A stretch of 64,000 nt of DNA from Paenibacillus mendelii (GCF_024498075.1 NZ_JANHOF010000001.1:1426001-1490000); one strand, 5' to 3'; shown: positions 27,951 to 37,120, counted from the stretch's first letter. Notes: generated from the sequence alone by a model not told the origin. A program made the numbers and translations.

Positions 27951-28907
27951 TTATCGCTCCATCCGGACAGGAACGCTCGTCTGACGGACAATCGTATCGA
28001 TAACATCCTCCGCTGTTGAGCCGTTCATCCGGGCTTCGGTATGCAGAACCATACGATGACATAAGACCGATTGGATCAAGACTTTAATATCGTCAGGGAT
28101 GACGTAATCCCGTTCCTGAAGAAAAGCATTAGCCTTGGCGGCTGCCATTAATGATATGGCTGCACGAGGACTTGCACCCAGCAGAATGCTGCTGTGCTCG
28201 CGCGTTGCGCGGACAATGCGAATTAAATAATCGCCGACCGCTTCGTCTACGTGGACCTGATGGACCGCTTGCATCAGCTGGGCTACCTGCTCAATATTCG
28301 CGACCGGCAGCAGCTTGTCCGCCGGGGAAGTGGAATCCGGGGCGAGGACCATCTGGCGCTCCGTCGATGCGTCCGGATAGCCAAGCGTGAGCTTCATCAT
28401 GAACCGGTCAAGCTGTGCTTCAGGGAGTGTATAGGTACCCTCGAACTCTATCGGATTCTGTGTTGCGATTAATATAAACGGCTGCGGAAGCTCAAAAGAA
28501 TCTCCATCTACCGTGACATGCCGTTCCTCCATCGCTTCGAGCAGCGCCGACTGTGTCTTCGTCGTCGCGCGGTTGATCTCGTCAACGAGCAGTAAATTCG
28601 TCATAACCGGACCCGGACGATAAATAAACGTCTCATCTCTAGGGTGATAAATCGCGACGCCCGTAATATCTGTAGGCAGCAAATCCGGGTTGCACTGCAC
28701 CCGCCGAAACTGTCCGTCGATTGTTTTAGCCAATGCTTTAACCAGCTGTGTTTTGCCTGTGCCAGGTACATCCTCAAGCAGGACATGGCCGCCTGCAAGA
28801 AGTGCTGTTAACAAACGTTCTATTTCGACCCTTTTTCCCAGGATACATCGTTCCAAATTGCTGCGAATTGCGCTGCATAGCGAATAGTTAGCATTACGAA
28901 TTTCCAT
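27951..28907 (-). CDS. MoxR-family AAA+ ATPase
   Basis: MoxR ATPases are chaperone-like AAA+ proteins. The 318-residue product has Walker A EDVPGTGKTQLV (about residues 42-53), Walker B LLLVDEINRA, sensor 1 ATQNPIE and the arginine-finger region LPEAQLDRFMM. The ATG at 28907 has GGGAGG 7 bases before it. It is the first gene of the MoxR-DUF58-transglutaminase operon. Confidence 0.94.
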   Translation of the reverse strand: MEIRNANYSLCSAIRSNLERCILGKRVEIERLLTALLAGGHVLLEDVPGTGKTQLVKALAKTIDGQFRRVQCNPDLLPTDITGVAIYHPRDETFIYRPGPVMTNLLLVDEINRATTKTQSALLEAMEERHVTVDGDSFELPQPFILIATQNPIEFEGTYTLPEAQLDRFMMKLTLGYPDASTERQMVLAPDSTSPADKLLPVANIEQVAQLMQAVHQVHVDEAVGDYLIRIVRATREHSSILLGASPRAAISLMAAAKANAFLQERDYVIPDDIKVLIQSVLCHRMVLHTEARMNGSTAEDVIDTIVRQTSVPVRMER

Positions 28908-28990
28908 GGTACAACCTCCCGGAAGATAAAAATATGACAGCATACTAGTATTTTACAGAAAATAAAACCTATCGTACAGCAGACAACTTA

Positions 28991-29032
28991 ATAAAAAAAA
29001 TTGGAGAATCCCACAGAGGGATTCTCCAATTG
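28991..29032 (-). terminator. Terminator after spoVAE
   Basis: A perfect 14-bp stem (AATTGGAGAATCCC and its complement) with a 5-base loop is followed on the minus strand by eight T. It ends the spoVA operon. Confidence 0.9.
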
Positions 29033-29070
29033 CTAAGTCCGGTTCATTCCCGCATCGAGGTTAACCGCCA

Positions 29071-29421
29071 TCACCCTTTGGGTCTGACGACAAGCGCTGC
29101 CAGAAAGGAGAAGATGATCGCGGCCGAGATGCCCGCGCTCGTCAAATCAAAGATGCCTGTGATGACCCCAATCCAGCCGTCCCGGTAATATTCGGTTAGC
29201 GCCCCATGCACGAGCGCATTGCCGAAGCTGGTGATCGGCACGGTAGCTCCTGCGCCGGCAAAATCGACGAGAGGCTCATATAAGCCCACGCCATCCACGA
29301 TCGCCCCGGCCACCACAAGTGCCGCCATTGTATGTGCCGGTGTCAGCTTCATGACGTCAAACATGAGCTGACCAATAACACATATGGCTCCCCCGATAAT
29401 AAAAGCCCAAACGAAATGCAT
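29071..29421 (-). CDS. spoVAE: Stage V sporulation protein AE (SpoVAEb-type)
   Basis: A small integral membrane protein of the SpoVA channel, which moves calcium-dipicolinate into the forespore and out at germination. The 116 residues form about four helices, with AGAGATVPITSFGNALVHGAL, a motif shared with SpoVAC (AGTAVPVTGFANSM). The ATG at 29421 has AAGGAGG 9 bases upstream, though the frame is open further. It is the last gene of the spoVAC-AD-AE set. Confidence 0.93.
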   Translation of the reverse strand: MHFVWAFIIGGAICVIGQLMFDVMKLTPAHTMAALVVAGAIVDGVGLYEPLVDFAGAGATVPITSFGNALVHGALTEYYRDGWIGVITGIFDLTSAGISAAIIFSFLAALVVRPKG

Positions 29422-29444
29422 ACTGCTTATCCTCCTTCGTCCGC

Positions 29445-30455
29445 TTAATGTTGACTCTCGATCGATACGGCATGGGCGATGCATGGAATGCTCTCCCCCT
29501 GCTGATAGGAAAGCGGGGACAGCAATGCGCCGGTCGCAACCACGAGAATACGCTTGAACTCACCCTGCCTCATCCGTTTAAGCAGATGCCCATAAGTAAC
29601 GACGGCTGAGCAGCCGCAGCCGCTCCCGCCTGCCTGCACCTTCTGGCGTCCGACATCATAAACCATGAGGCCGCAATCCTTAAATACGGTATCCTCCATC
29701 GGAACGCCATCCCGCGTCAGCAGATCCTTGGCTATTTCATGGCCGACGCTCGCGAGATCTCCAGTCACGATAAGATCGTAGTCCTTCGGCTCCCGGCCCG
29801 TATCATTAAAGTGAGCTTGGATCGTATCCACAGCCGCAGGCGCCATCGCAGCACCCATGTTGAACGGATCCTTGATACCCAGATCGACGATTTTACCGAT
29901 CGTCGCGCTCGTTACAACCGGCCCTACGCCTTCCGCGGCCAGGACGGCCGCTCCCGCTCCCGTTACCGTATACTGTGCGGTCGGCGGCTTCTGCGAGCCA
30001 TACTCCGTCGGATAGCGGAACTGTTTCTCCGCCGTACAATTATGGCTGCAGGTGCCGGCCAGCACATACTCCCCGGAACCGGAATTAACGATGAGCGAAG
30101 CGATCGCAAGCGATTCCATCGAGGTCGAGCAAGCTCCGAACACGCCAAGATAGGGGGCTCCGATCGTTCTGGCGGCAAAGGAATTGCTAATAATCTGGTT
30201 CATCAGATCCCCGCCGACATAGAATTGAAGCTGCTGTTTGTTGACTCTCGCATGCTTCAGCGCGAAATCAGAGGCCTGTTCCAGCAGCAGGCGTTCCGCC
30301 TTTTCCCAGCTCTTCTGCTGCATATCAAGCTCGGGATGAACCAGATCGAAATCGGATGCAAGCGGGCCGTCCCCTTCGTCCGGACCGACAACAGTCGCGG
30401 ATCCAATGATGACCGGCTTCTTATCGAACCACCAAGTTTGTTTACCCTGCAGCAT
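29445..30455 (-). CDS. spoVAD: Stage V sporulation protein AD
   Basis: SpoVAD is the dipicolinic-acid-binding component of the SpoVA complex and has a thiolase-like fold. The 336-residue product shows the family start TWWFDKKPVIIGSATVVGP, a GACSTSMES segment with Cys in the thiolase position, and the HNCTAEKQFRYPTEYG and SGCGCSAVVTYG segments. It lies 2 bp after spoVAC and 23 bp before spoVAE. In Bacillus it is transcribed in the forespore from a sigma-G promoter; I could not identify one with confidence here. Confidence 0.97.
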   Translation of the reverse strand: MLQGKQTWWFDKKPVIIGSATVVGPDEGDGPLASDFDLVHPELDMQQKSWEKAERLLLEQASDFALKHARVNKQQLQFYVGGDLMNQIISNSFAARTIGAPYLGVFGACSTSMESLAIASLIVNSGSGEYVLAGTCSHNCTAEKQFRYPTEYGSQKPPTAQYTVTGAGAAVLAAEGVGPVVTSATIGKIVDLGIKDPFNMGAAMAPAAVDTIQAHFNDTGREPKDYDLIVTGDLASVGHEIAKDLLTRDGVPMEDTVFKDCGLMVYDVGRQKVQAGGSGCGCSAVVTYGHLLKRMRQGEFKRILVVATGALLSPLSYQQGESIPCIAHAVSIESQH

Positions 30456-30457
30456 CG

Positions 30458-30943
30458 TTAATGTCCCTCCACGCCAAGCACCATATAGACGATGCCGACA
30501 AAAAATGCCGCCACGGCACCGAATACGATAACAGAGCCGGCCAGCTTAAACATGTTGCCGCCAACGCCGAGCACCAACCCTTCGCTGCGATGCTCCAGAG
30601 CGGCGGAACACATGGAATTGGCGAAGCCGGTAACGGGAACAGCCGTCCCCGCGCCGGCCCACTGGGCGATCTTGTCATACACGCCCAGACAAGTAAGCAC
30701 GATTGAGATCAGAATCAGAACCGCGACTGTCGGATTGCTCGCCTCCGTCTTACTCATTTGGAAGGCATAAACGAAAAAATCCTGTATGACTTGTCCCAGC
30801 AGGCAGATTAATCCTCCGACCAAGAATGCGCGGACACAATTTCCAAAGATCGAACGGGAAGGCTCCCGGTTTTTGGCATAGGTTTGATATTCTTTCGGAG
30901 ACATCGTCATTTTCTTATATTTGGCGCCTGTTTTCGTTGCCAT
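30458..30943 (-). CDS. spoVAC: Stage V sporulation protein AC
   Basis: SpoVAC is a mechanosensitive channel-like membrane subunit of the SpoVA complex. The 161-residue product begins MATKTGAKYKKMTMSPKEYQ and has four predicted helices, including VRAFLVGGLICLLGQVIQDFF and the AGAGTAVPVTGFANSM motif. The ATG at 30943 is preferred to one at 31018 because it matches the known family length (about 150) and has GGGGAT upstream. The genes spoVAA, AB, AEa and AF of Bacillus subtilis are absent next to it. Confidence 0.94.
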   Translation of the reverse strand: MATKTGAKYKKMTMSPKEYQTYAKNREPSRSIFGNCVRAFLVGGLICLLGQVIQDFFVYAFQMSKTEASNPTVAVLILISIVLTCLGVYDKIAQWAGAGTAVPVTGFANSMCSAALEHRSEGLVLGVGGNMFKLAGSVIVFGAVAAFFVGIVYMVLGVEGH

Positions 30944-31077
30944 GAGCTGCTCATCCCCTGCTGTATTTTTGGTGGAATAGTGGATCTTCTTCAAAGTATT
31001 CGTCAAAAAGGGAATCATTATGCTATACGCAGCAGTCCATCGATACTGCTAATGATGATCAGCCGGACTATAAATGC

Positions 31078-31124
31078 AATGCAAACAGCACCCTCCCGAT
31101 CTTGAATGACCGGTGAGGGTGCTG
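31078..31124 (-). terminator. Terminator after the 25-residue mini-ORF
   Basis: CAGCACCCTC (31086-31095) pairs with GAGGGTGCTG (31115-31124), extended by CCG/CGG inside. On the minus strand the stem is followed by TTTGCATTGCATTT. It separates the mini-ORF from spoVAC. Confidence 0.6.
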
Positions 31125-31141
31125 ATGGTCTGAATGTAGCG

Positions 31142-31219
31142 TTACAGCATCGCGACAAGCAGCAAAACGACTAGCAGTACATATAATACGAGTACCAACA
31201 GCAGTAAGGTCCGCCGCAT
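31142..31219 (-). CDS. Predicted 25-residue hydrophobic membrane peptide
   Basis: A short frame of 25 residues (MRRTLLLLVLV..., ending VAML) consists of a charged MRRT start and about 20 consecutive hydrophobic residues, mostly Leu and Val. It would form one membrane helix with the N-terminus inside. AGGAG lies 11 bases upstream of the ATG and a hairpin terminator follows 18 bases after the stop, so the signals of a small gene are present on both sides. I do not recognise the family. Many small single-helix proteins in spore formers are made in sporulation, and its neighbour is spoVAC, but a sporulation role is a guess. Confidence 0.5.
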   Translation of the reverse strand: MRRTLLLLVLVLYVLLVVLLLVAML

Positions 31220-31327
31220 GAAACAAGCAGCTCCTCTCGCGCGGGATAGGCTTATGTTCCATTCTATGCGGGCGAATGCGGATGCGGAGCTTGCCATAAC
31301 ATATTTCACACGGCTGACGATGGTATG

Positions 31328-31897
31328 TTAGTCGATCCAGACCGTCTTGGAAGCCGCGCTTTCCCGGCGGCCTGCCGGCGACGTCCCTTCAGGATGGCCA
31401 AGATAGATAAGACCAAGAACGCGGTCCTGCGGTCTAAGCTCGAAGGCCTCGTTCATGAATGGGTGATAGCAAGGTTCCCCGGTGCGCCATATGGCGCCCA
31501 AACCAAGCGCATGGCTCGCTAGAAGCATGTTCTGGACGGCTGCGAATACGGCGCCGTATTCTTCAATCTCAATGACCATCTTCTTGTCGCTTGGAGCTAC
31601 AGCAACGGCGATAACGACCGGTGCGCGCAGCGCTTTCTTCTTGGCACCCTCTGCAGCGGCAATGCTCTCAGGGGAGCCTGGATCGGCAGCGCCTTCCATC
31701 GCGATCCGGTAATAAGCCTCGCCAAGCTTGCCGCGTCCTTCACCGGACATCACGAAGAAACGCCAAGGCTCCGTTAACCGGTGATTAGGTGCCCAAATGC
31801 CAGCTTCCAATATTTGATCAATCGCTTCTCTTGATACAGCGTCTTCCTTCACTCTAACGACAGATCTTCTTGTGGCAATCGCCTCGAATAGTTCCAT
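31328..31897 (-). CDS. Nitroreductase family protein (YdjA-like)
   Basis: A 189-residue FMN-dependent nitroreductase-fold enzyme. It starts MELFEAIATRRSVV with the FMN phosphate-binding RRS motif, then shows WAPNHRLTEPWRFFVM and the later GLGAIWRTG segment. The start and the short length resemble YdjA-type single-domain reductases that use NAD(P)H. The natural substrate is not known. AGGAG lies 6 bases before the ATG. It stands alone between spoVA and the ABC exporter. Confidence 0.9.
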   Translation of the reverse strand: MELFEAIATRRSVVRVKEDAVSREAIDQILEAGIWAPNHRLTEPWRFFVMSGEGRGKLGEAYYRIAMEGAADPGSPESIAAAEGAKKKALRAPVVIAVAVAPSDKKMVIEIEEYGAVFAAVQNMLLASHALGLGAIWRTGEPCYHPFMNEAFELRPQDRVLGLIYLGHPEGTSPAGRRESAASKTVWID

Positions 31898-31989
31898 GAT
31901 CGACTCCTGACTCTCGTGAAAGGTTTTGTCTCCTCTCTATTCTATCATAAAGTGTAGGGATGCAAGTAGAGCCATGTGCGGCAGTCAAG

Positions 31990-32034
31990 TAAATGAAAGC
32001 TGCCCTGCATGCACAAGAACTCGCATGGGGCAGC
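31990..32034 (-). terminator. Probable terminator after the ABC exporter
   Basis: GCTGCCCTGCATGC (31999-32012) pairs with GCATGGGGCAGC (32023-32034), with mismatches near the middle. The minus strand continues TTTCATTTACTT. Confidence 0.5.
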
Positions 32035-32061
32035 CTATCTTTTTTCAAAGAATGACGAAGA

Positions 32062-33951
32062 TCAAGTTCCGTACTTCAAATCTGCCATTTCTTCCGGCTT
32101 CATCGCCTTCAGCTGCTGTTCATACAGCTTCCGGTATAATCCATCCTCGCGGAGCAGCTGCTTATGTGGACCGCGCTGTACAATGCGTCCATTATCGATG
32201 ACGAGAATCTGATCGGCGCGTACGACCGTTGCAAGCCGATGCGCGATGACGAAGGTTGTACGGCCTTCCATTAATCGTTCCAGCGCTTCCGTAACGAGTG
32301 CCTCGGATTCCGAATCCAGCGCGGAGGTCGCTTCATCCAATATCAAGATTTGGGGATCCTTCAGCAATGCTCTAGCGATCGCGAGCCGCTGCTTCTGGCC
32401 GCCCGACAAGCGCATCCCTCTCTCTCCAATTATGGAATCATAGCCGTCCTTGAAGCTCTCGATGAACTCATGCGCGTTGGCAGATCGCGCAGCCGCGACG
32501 ATCTCGGCCGCCGTAGCATCTGGACGTCCGTAGACCAGATTATCACGAATCGATCCGGAGAATAAGATGTTATCCTGGAGGACGATCGCAATATGTCTGC
32601 GCAGATCCTCCAGCACGTAGTCCCGCACATCCACGCCGTCAATGAACACACGCCCCTTCTCCGCATCATAGAACCGCGGAATAAAGTTAATGAGCGTCGA
32701 TTTACCCGCACCGCTCGGCCCTACCAAGGCAATGACCTGACCAGGCTTCGCCTCGAAGGAGATGTCATGCATCGCCTCGCGCTCCTCCAATTCAATGACG
32801 GGCTTGGGCGGATTCACATTGGTCGGCAGCCAGAAGAATTTCTTCGGCGTTGCTTCCCTCTCCACGAGGTCCGGATCCTTCCAGTTTACCGCATGCTGCG
32901 GAACAGGCGTGCGTATTACATATTTAAACGATACATCTTGAAACCGGACCTGCCCCCTGCATACCGGCATCGGACGGGCATCCGGGGAACTCTGCACATC
33001 GGGCTGTTCATCGAACAGCTCAAAGATTCGCTCGATGTTCGTGACTGAATTTTGGATCGTGACGTTAACGTCGGCAAAACGTTGAATCGGACCATAGAGA
33101 TTGCCCAGCAGCATCTGGAATGCGATGATTTCGCCTGCGGTCATTTTGCCATTCAGCGCGAATGTACCGCCGACGAGCCAGATGACGATACTGCCGGCAT
33201 TGGCCAGCGTTTCACTCATTCGGCCAAGCAGATTGGAAACCAGATGAGCCGACATCGTGTGCTGAAAGTGCTGCTGCGTCTGCTTGTTGAACCTATGCTT
33301 CTCGATCTTTTCTCCGTTGAACGCCTGCACGACGCGAATCCCCGACATCCGTTCCACAAGCGTACCCGAGATACGTTCCATCTGCCTGTGGACCGAACGC
33401 CACGCAAGACGGATTCGGACATTCAAATTTGTAAACGATAAATAATAGAGCGGCAGAATGGACAGCGCGATGAAAGCCAGCGTCGCGTCCATCTGGAATA
33501 GCATCGCCCCGGCAAACAGGACGAGAAACAGATCCATCACCAGATTGATGACACCGCCGCCGATCAGGTTCTGAGCCCCGCCGATATCATGCAAAATTCG
33601 CGATGACAACCCGCCTACATGCCGCTGCTCGTAAAACCCGACTGACATTCGCTGCAAATGATCATACAGCTGATCCCTTAAATCCCGCATCATCCGGTTG
33701 CCAAGGCCTGCCGTCAAATAACCGCGAATGAAATTAATCGCGATCCCGCAGACGGTAATCACTGCCATCAACGTAACGACTTCGTATAACCCCCAGCTGC
33801 CTGCTCCCTTCAGTACTTCGTCGACGATGATTTTCGTCAGCCACGGATTGGCCAGCGGCTGTACGAATTGAATGATGCCCAGCGTAATGATTACGCCGAT
33901 CATTGGCCAGTATGGCCTTGCCCAAAGCAAATAGCGTCGTACCGGACTCAT
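32062..33951 (-). CDS. ABC exporter, fused membrane and ATPase domains, with an NBD insertion
   Basis: A half-size ABC exporter of 629 residues. The N-terminal six-helix membrane domain (about 10-315) is followed by an ATPase domain with Walker A GPSGAGKST, signature LSGGQKQR and Walker B ILILDEATSALD, and the H-loop in VIAHRLATV. It probably works as a homodimer in lipid or drug export, but the substrate is unknown. About 45 extra residues stand between the start of the ATPase domain (FQDVSFKY) and the strand before Walker A (MHDISFEAKPGQ). They include PKKFFWLPTNVNPPKPVIEL, where normal NBDs have about 10-15 residues. The ATG at 33951 has GGGAGGGAG upstream; a longer frame to 34032 lacks a site. 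Confidence 0.92.
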   Translation of the reverse strand: MSPVRRYLLWARPYWPMIGVIITLGIIQFVQPLANPWLTKIIVDEVLKGAGSWGLYEVVTLMAVITVCGIAINFIRGYLTAGLGNRMMRDLRDQLYDHLQRMSVGFYEQRHVGGLSSRILHDIGGAQNLIGGGVINLVMDLFLVLFAGAMLFQMDATLAFIALSILPLYYLSFTNLNVRIRLAWRSVHRQMERISGTLVERMSGIRVVQAFNGEKIEKHRFNKQTQQHFQHTMSAHLVSNLLGRMSETLANAGSIVIWLVGGTFALNGKMTAGEIIAFQMLLGNLYGPIQRFADVNVTIQNSVTNIERIFELFDEQPDVQSSPDARPMPVCRGQVRFQDVSFKYVIRTPVPQHAVNWKDPDLVEREATPKKFFWLPTNVNPPKPVIELEEREAMHDISFEAKPGQVIALVGPSGAGKSTLINFIPRFYDAEKGRVFIDGVDVRDYVLEDLRRHIAIVLQDNILFSGSIRDNLVYGRPDATAAEIVAAARSANAHEFIESFKDGYDSIIGERGMRLSGGQKQRLAIARALLKDPQILILDEATSALDSESEALVTEALERLMEGRTTFVIAHRLATVVRADQILVIDNGRIVQRGPHKQLLREDGLYRKLYEQQLKAMKPEEMADLKYGT

Positions 33952-34145
33952 CGGCCCTTTCTCCCTCCCTTTATTAACAAAAAATCCATTTGTAAACAAA
34001 ATGAATATAACGGTTTCCAGTGGCGCTGTCATATGGGGAGCGAGCCGCTATACCCGGGTATCGGGGCATTACCGGCGCCTCACGCCAGCCTCGCTCCCCC
34101 CTTCTTATAAATCCACCAATTTCCTCCAGAAATCATTATCTCAAC

Positions 34146-34175
34146 AACAAAAAAGGCGCCAACAACGGCGCCTTG
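34146..34175 (-). terminator. Terminator after the DUF4179 gene
   Basis: AAGGCGCC and GGCGCCTT (34153-34174) form an 8-bp stem. On the minus strand TTTTTTGTTGTTGA follows. Confidence 0.8.
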
Positions 34176-34300
34176 CGGCTCTTGTTATATCTCACATAGG
34201 ATGTAAGATTTAATTAAAAATCCACACTAATCCCGCTTCTCTGCATACTACATTCCTTCTCATCAGGTACTGGTGCTTCAAGCCCTATTCGCTTCAACGC

Positions 34301-35419
34301 TTATGGGAGGGGAATTTTTACTGCAAATTGCTGCAGCGGCTTCTCTGAATAGGCCTCGCCCTTGTCCGTCTTCGGATAGGTCATCAGGACGGGTACGACC
34401 GTCACCGATTCGACCCCTTTGGGTACAGGCTCGGTGAACATGCGTATATCCTTTACTTCTACCCAGTGATCCTCCGGCAAGCTCCGGTCCGCGATCCTGC
34501 TGGACCCTGATGAGGTAATCACGCCCAGCTTCAGCTCGTTTCCATAGCTAACCTCATATTTAAGCCCATACGAGTAATGCTCATCCTCCATGTGCGCAGC
34601 ATACAGCTTTCGCGGGAGCTCCAGATGGAAGTTCCATACGGCCGCATTGGCTGACGTACGGGATTGGGTGACTCCGAACTGTACATCGTCTTGCTTGACG
34701 GTGTAGCTGTCATCATAGGTTTTCTCCGCAATGGTTCCGGATTTGACCGCCTCGATCTCGAAGCTCCAATTGCCGGAAACCATCTCCTTCATAATCGCGT
34801 CAGAACCGCTGACCGCAATCTGGGGCACGTTAATTTGGAGGGGAAGCCGATCCGGAACAGGCCGGTCAAAAAAGTAGTTGACGATCCCGATCTTATTGTC
34901 CCCCCATAATGCGCCTGAATCGGAATTCAGTACGCCAGGGGCCATTTTCTTCATGGAGTTGTCCAGCTGAAAAGCAGGTTTTACGTAATATTCCTGCGGT
35001 ATACCGTCCTTATGGGAGAGCGAATAACTGAATGAGAGGCGCAGCCCGTCATATTGAACCTCATGAATCCGTAACGTATAGCCTTTATCTTCCTTGCTTG
35101 CCAATATAGGCAGCTCCTTCTGATCGGCGCGTTCGGATACACCCTTGTCCCCCATCGAAGCGAAGATGGATTGCAGCAACGGTTTCATGGCGTCTGCGAA
35201 GGTGCTGCTGCTTGCTGCCAGGACGGAGCCCGATACCAGCATAATTCCGGCCAGCCATGCCCATTTGTAGAAAGAGATGCTTGAACGCTTCTTGCGCCTT
35301 CTCTCTTGGGGCAGCCCTTCCAGCGTTTGTTCGATCCGGGCCTTCACTTCCCCTGGAATCTGACTTCCTTGAACGCCCAGCCTCTCCTTTATGCGGATAT
35401 CCAGCATCGTTCGTTTCAT
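34301..35419 (-). CDS. DUF4179-type anti-sigma factor
   Basis: A 372-residue membrane protein encoded directly after an ECF sigma gene, with which it overlaps by ATGA (35416-35419). The N-terminal 45 residues are cytoplasmic and basic, one helix spans about 50-70 (WAWLAGIMLVSGSVLA), and the large extracytoplasmic part has the DUF4179/DUF5643 pattern (LRIHEVQYDGLRLSFSYSL and later beta-rich segments). Unlike the first anti-sigma in this window it has no zinc-finger motif. Partnership with the sigma factor is inferred from overlap and domain type. Confidence 0.85.
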   Translation of the reverse strand: MKRTMLDIRIKERLGVQGSQIPGEVKARIEQTLEGLPQERRRKKRSSISFYKWAWLAGIMLVSGSVLAASSSTFADAMKPLLQSIFASMGDKGVSERADQKELPILASKEDKGYTLRIHEVQYDGLRLSFSYSLSHKDGIPQEYYVKPAFQLDNSMKKMAPGVLNSDSGALWGDNKIGIVNYFFDRPVPDRLPLQINVPQIAVSGSDAIMKEMVSGNWSFEIEAVKSGTIAEKTYDDSYTVKQDDVQFGVTQSRTSANAAVWNFHLELPRKLYAAHMEDEHYSYGLKYEVSYGNELKLGVITSSGSSRIADRSLPEDHWVEVKDIRMFTEPVPKGVESVTVVPVLMTYPKTDKGEAYSEKPLQQFAVKIPLP

Positions 35420-35940
35420 TGCAGCACCACCCCCGGTTCCGTTTCTTTGAGCAGAATAGCCAGCTTCAATCTCGCCCGATAGAGACGCGACTTGACAGTG
35501 CCCTCGGAAATATCGAGCGACTGCGCAATCTCCTTCACAGACATATCTTCCATATAGTAGAGCACGACAATTTCCTTATGTTCCAGATCCAGCTCGCCAA
35601 GCAGCTCGTCGACCTCCATACTCGACTCAAAGCCATGAACGTCTTCCCTTTCGACGACGCCGGTCATCGGAATAAACTTGCTGTTATGTCTTGCGATTTG
35701 CCTGCACTCATTAATTAGAATACGAATAAGCCACGTCCGAAAATAAGCCGGTTCCCGAAGTCCGCGAATTCCGTTATAGGCCTTAAGAATCGTCTCCTGA
35801 ATGGCATCGGCTGCATCGGAGTCCGACTTCAATATACCGCGGGCAACCGCGTACATCGATTGCTCGTTGGCGCGAATTAATTGTATGAAGGCATCCCGCG
35901 CTCCATTGACCGCTTCTTGTACCTTTATCGACACGTCCAC
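35416..35940 (-). CDS. ECF-type RNA polymerase sigma factor (second)
   Basis: A 174-residue ECF sigma factor. Region 2 lies at about 20-85 (AVARGILKSDSDAADAIQETILKAYNG and FRTWLIRILINECRQIAR), and region 4 at about 115-165 (LDLEHKEIVVLYYMEDMSVKEIA and ISEGTVKSRLYRARLKL). The start is GTG at 35940 with GAGGAG about 10 bases upstream. It resembles SigV/SigW-like factors that respond to cell-envelope stress. GGAACC at about 35998 on the minus strand could be part of an autoregulated -35 box, but the -10 is unclear. Confidence 0.93.
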   Translation of the reverse strand: MDVSIKVQEAVNGARDAFIQLIRANEQSMYAVARGILKSDSDAADAIQETILKAYNGIRGLREPAYFRTWLIRILINECRQIARHNSKFIPMTGVVEREDVHGFESSMEVDELLGELDLEHKEIVVLYYMEDMSVKEIAQSLDISEGTVKSRLYRARLKLAILLKETEPGVVLQ

Positions 35941-36157
35941 AATCGTGCAGCTCCTCTCTCTTTGCCTATTAGATGGACGAGCAGGGCGTTTGGTTCCCGC
36001 TTGGGTGAAATTATTTTATCTCTCTCATATCGTCGGACTCTATTCTAGCACTCCCTCTTGAATTTAATGTAGCGCAAAGGCTGCCCATTCTTCAGCACCC
36101 GGCTGCTTGAAGGGACAGCCCTTCTCCCAATTTGAGAGGGAAGCGCAAGATGTACAA

Positions 36158-36196
36158 CACAAAAAGCGATACAGGTTTGAGGACCTGTATCGCTTT
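36158..36196 (-). terminator. Terminator after the sugar ABC operon
   Basis: A perfect 14-bp stem (AAAGCGATACAGGT and its complement, 36163-36196) with a 6-base loop is followed on the minus strand by TTTTTGTG. Confidence 0.88.
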
Positions 36197-36213
36197 CAAG
36201 AGAAATGACGCTG

Positions 36214-37098
36214 TTATTCCTTAACGCTGCCCAGCACGATGCCCTTCATGAAGAACCGCTGCAGGAACGGGTACACGAGCAGAATCGGCAGCGCCCCGAG
36301 AAAGATTTGCGCCGCTTTCGCCGTCCTATCGTTCACTTCCGCCAGTGATTTCATATCCGACGAAGAGATGAGACTGAGATCCCGGTTAATGACTACGGTC
36401 TGCAAATAGCTCTGAAGCGGATAGTGAGAAGGTGAATCCATGAAGATCAGTCCGTCAAACCACGAGTTCCAATGTCCAACGGTTGCGAACAGCGTCAGCG
36501 TTGCGAGAGCCGGAGCCGACAGCGGCACGATGATCTGCCATAGTGTCCGCCAATGCCCCGCGCCATCCATAAAAGCGGCTTCCTCCAGCTCTTTGGGCAG
36601 CCCGCGGAAAAAGTTAAGCAGGAGGACGACATTGAATACCGGTACCGCGTTTGGCAGCACAAGCGCCCATATCGTGTCCATAATTCCCGTATACTTAACG
36701 GTCATATACAGCGGAATTAATCCGCCCTGAAACAAGATCGTGACCACAAAAATCCATACATAGACCGTGCGCATCGGAAATTTGTTGACTTCCTTTGAGA
36801 GCGGGTAGGCGACCAATATCGTCAGCACCATATTGATCGTCAAGCCGATTGCGACTCTCTGCAGCGTGACACCGATCGAGGTTAGGAAGGCTGGCTTAGC
36901 GAGAACGAATTGATAGGAGCTGATTGTAAACTCCACGGGCCACAGCTTGACCAGGCCGGCTGTAGCCGCCGCACTTGAGCTGAACGATACAGCCAGTACA
37001 TGTATCAAGGGTACAAGACAAAGTATGGATAGCAAGGCCAACACGACATAGTTCGTGCCAACAAACAATCTTCTTCCCAAGGTGAGCTGCTCGACCAT
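36214..37098 (-). CDS. Carbohydrate ABC permease, LplC/YtcP type
   Basis: An inner-membrane permease of 294 residues, with about six helices and the EAA loop EEAAFMDGAGHWRTLWQIIVPL near residue 185. Its C-terminus (QRFFMKGIVLGSVKE) is the standard ending of LplC/YtcP proteins that import oligosaccharides. The start ATG at 37098 has GAAGGAGGGAG upstream. It is the last gene of a three-gene importer; the ATPase is not encoded here, so a shared MsmX-type ATPase is likely (inference from the family). Confidence 0.94.
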   Translation of the reverse strand: MVEQLTLGRRLFVGTNYVVLALLSILCLVPLIHVLAVSFSSSAAATAGLVKLWPVEFTISSYQFVLAKPAFLTSIGVTLQRVAIGLTINMVLTILVAYPLSKEVNKFPMRTVYVWIFVVTILFQGGLIPLYMTVKYTGIMDTIWALVLPNAVPVFNVVLLLNFFRGLPKELEEAAFMDGAGHWRTLWQIIVPLSAPALATLTLFATVGHWNSWFDGLIFMDSPSHYPLQSYLQTVVINRDLSLISSSDMKSLAEVNDRTAKAAQIFLGALPILLVYPFLQRFFMKGIVLGSVKE

Positions 37099-37120
37099 GC
37101 TTCTCCCTCCTTCAACGTTA

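Noticed and set aside
30944..31080. Sigma-G promoter of spoVAC
   Set aside because: Several partial matches (for example CATAATG with GTATC 19 bases away) exist, but none fits both boxes and spacing.
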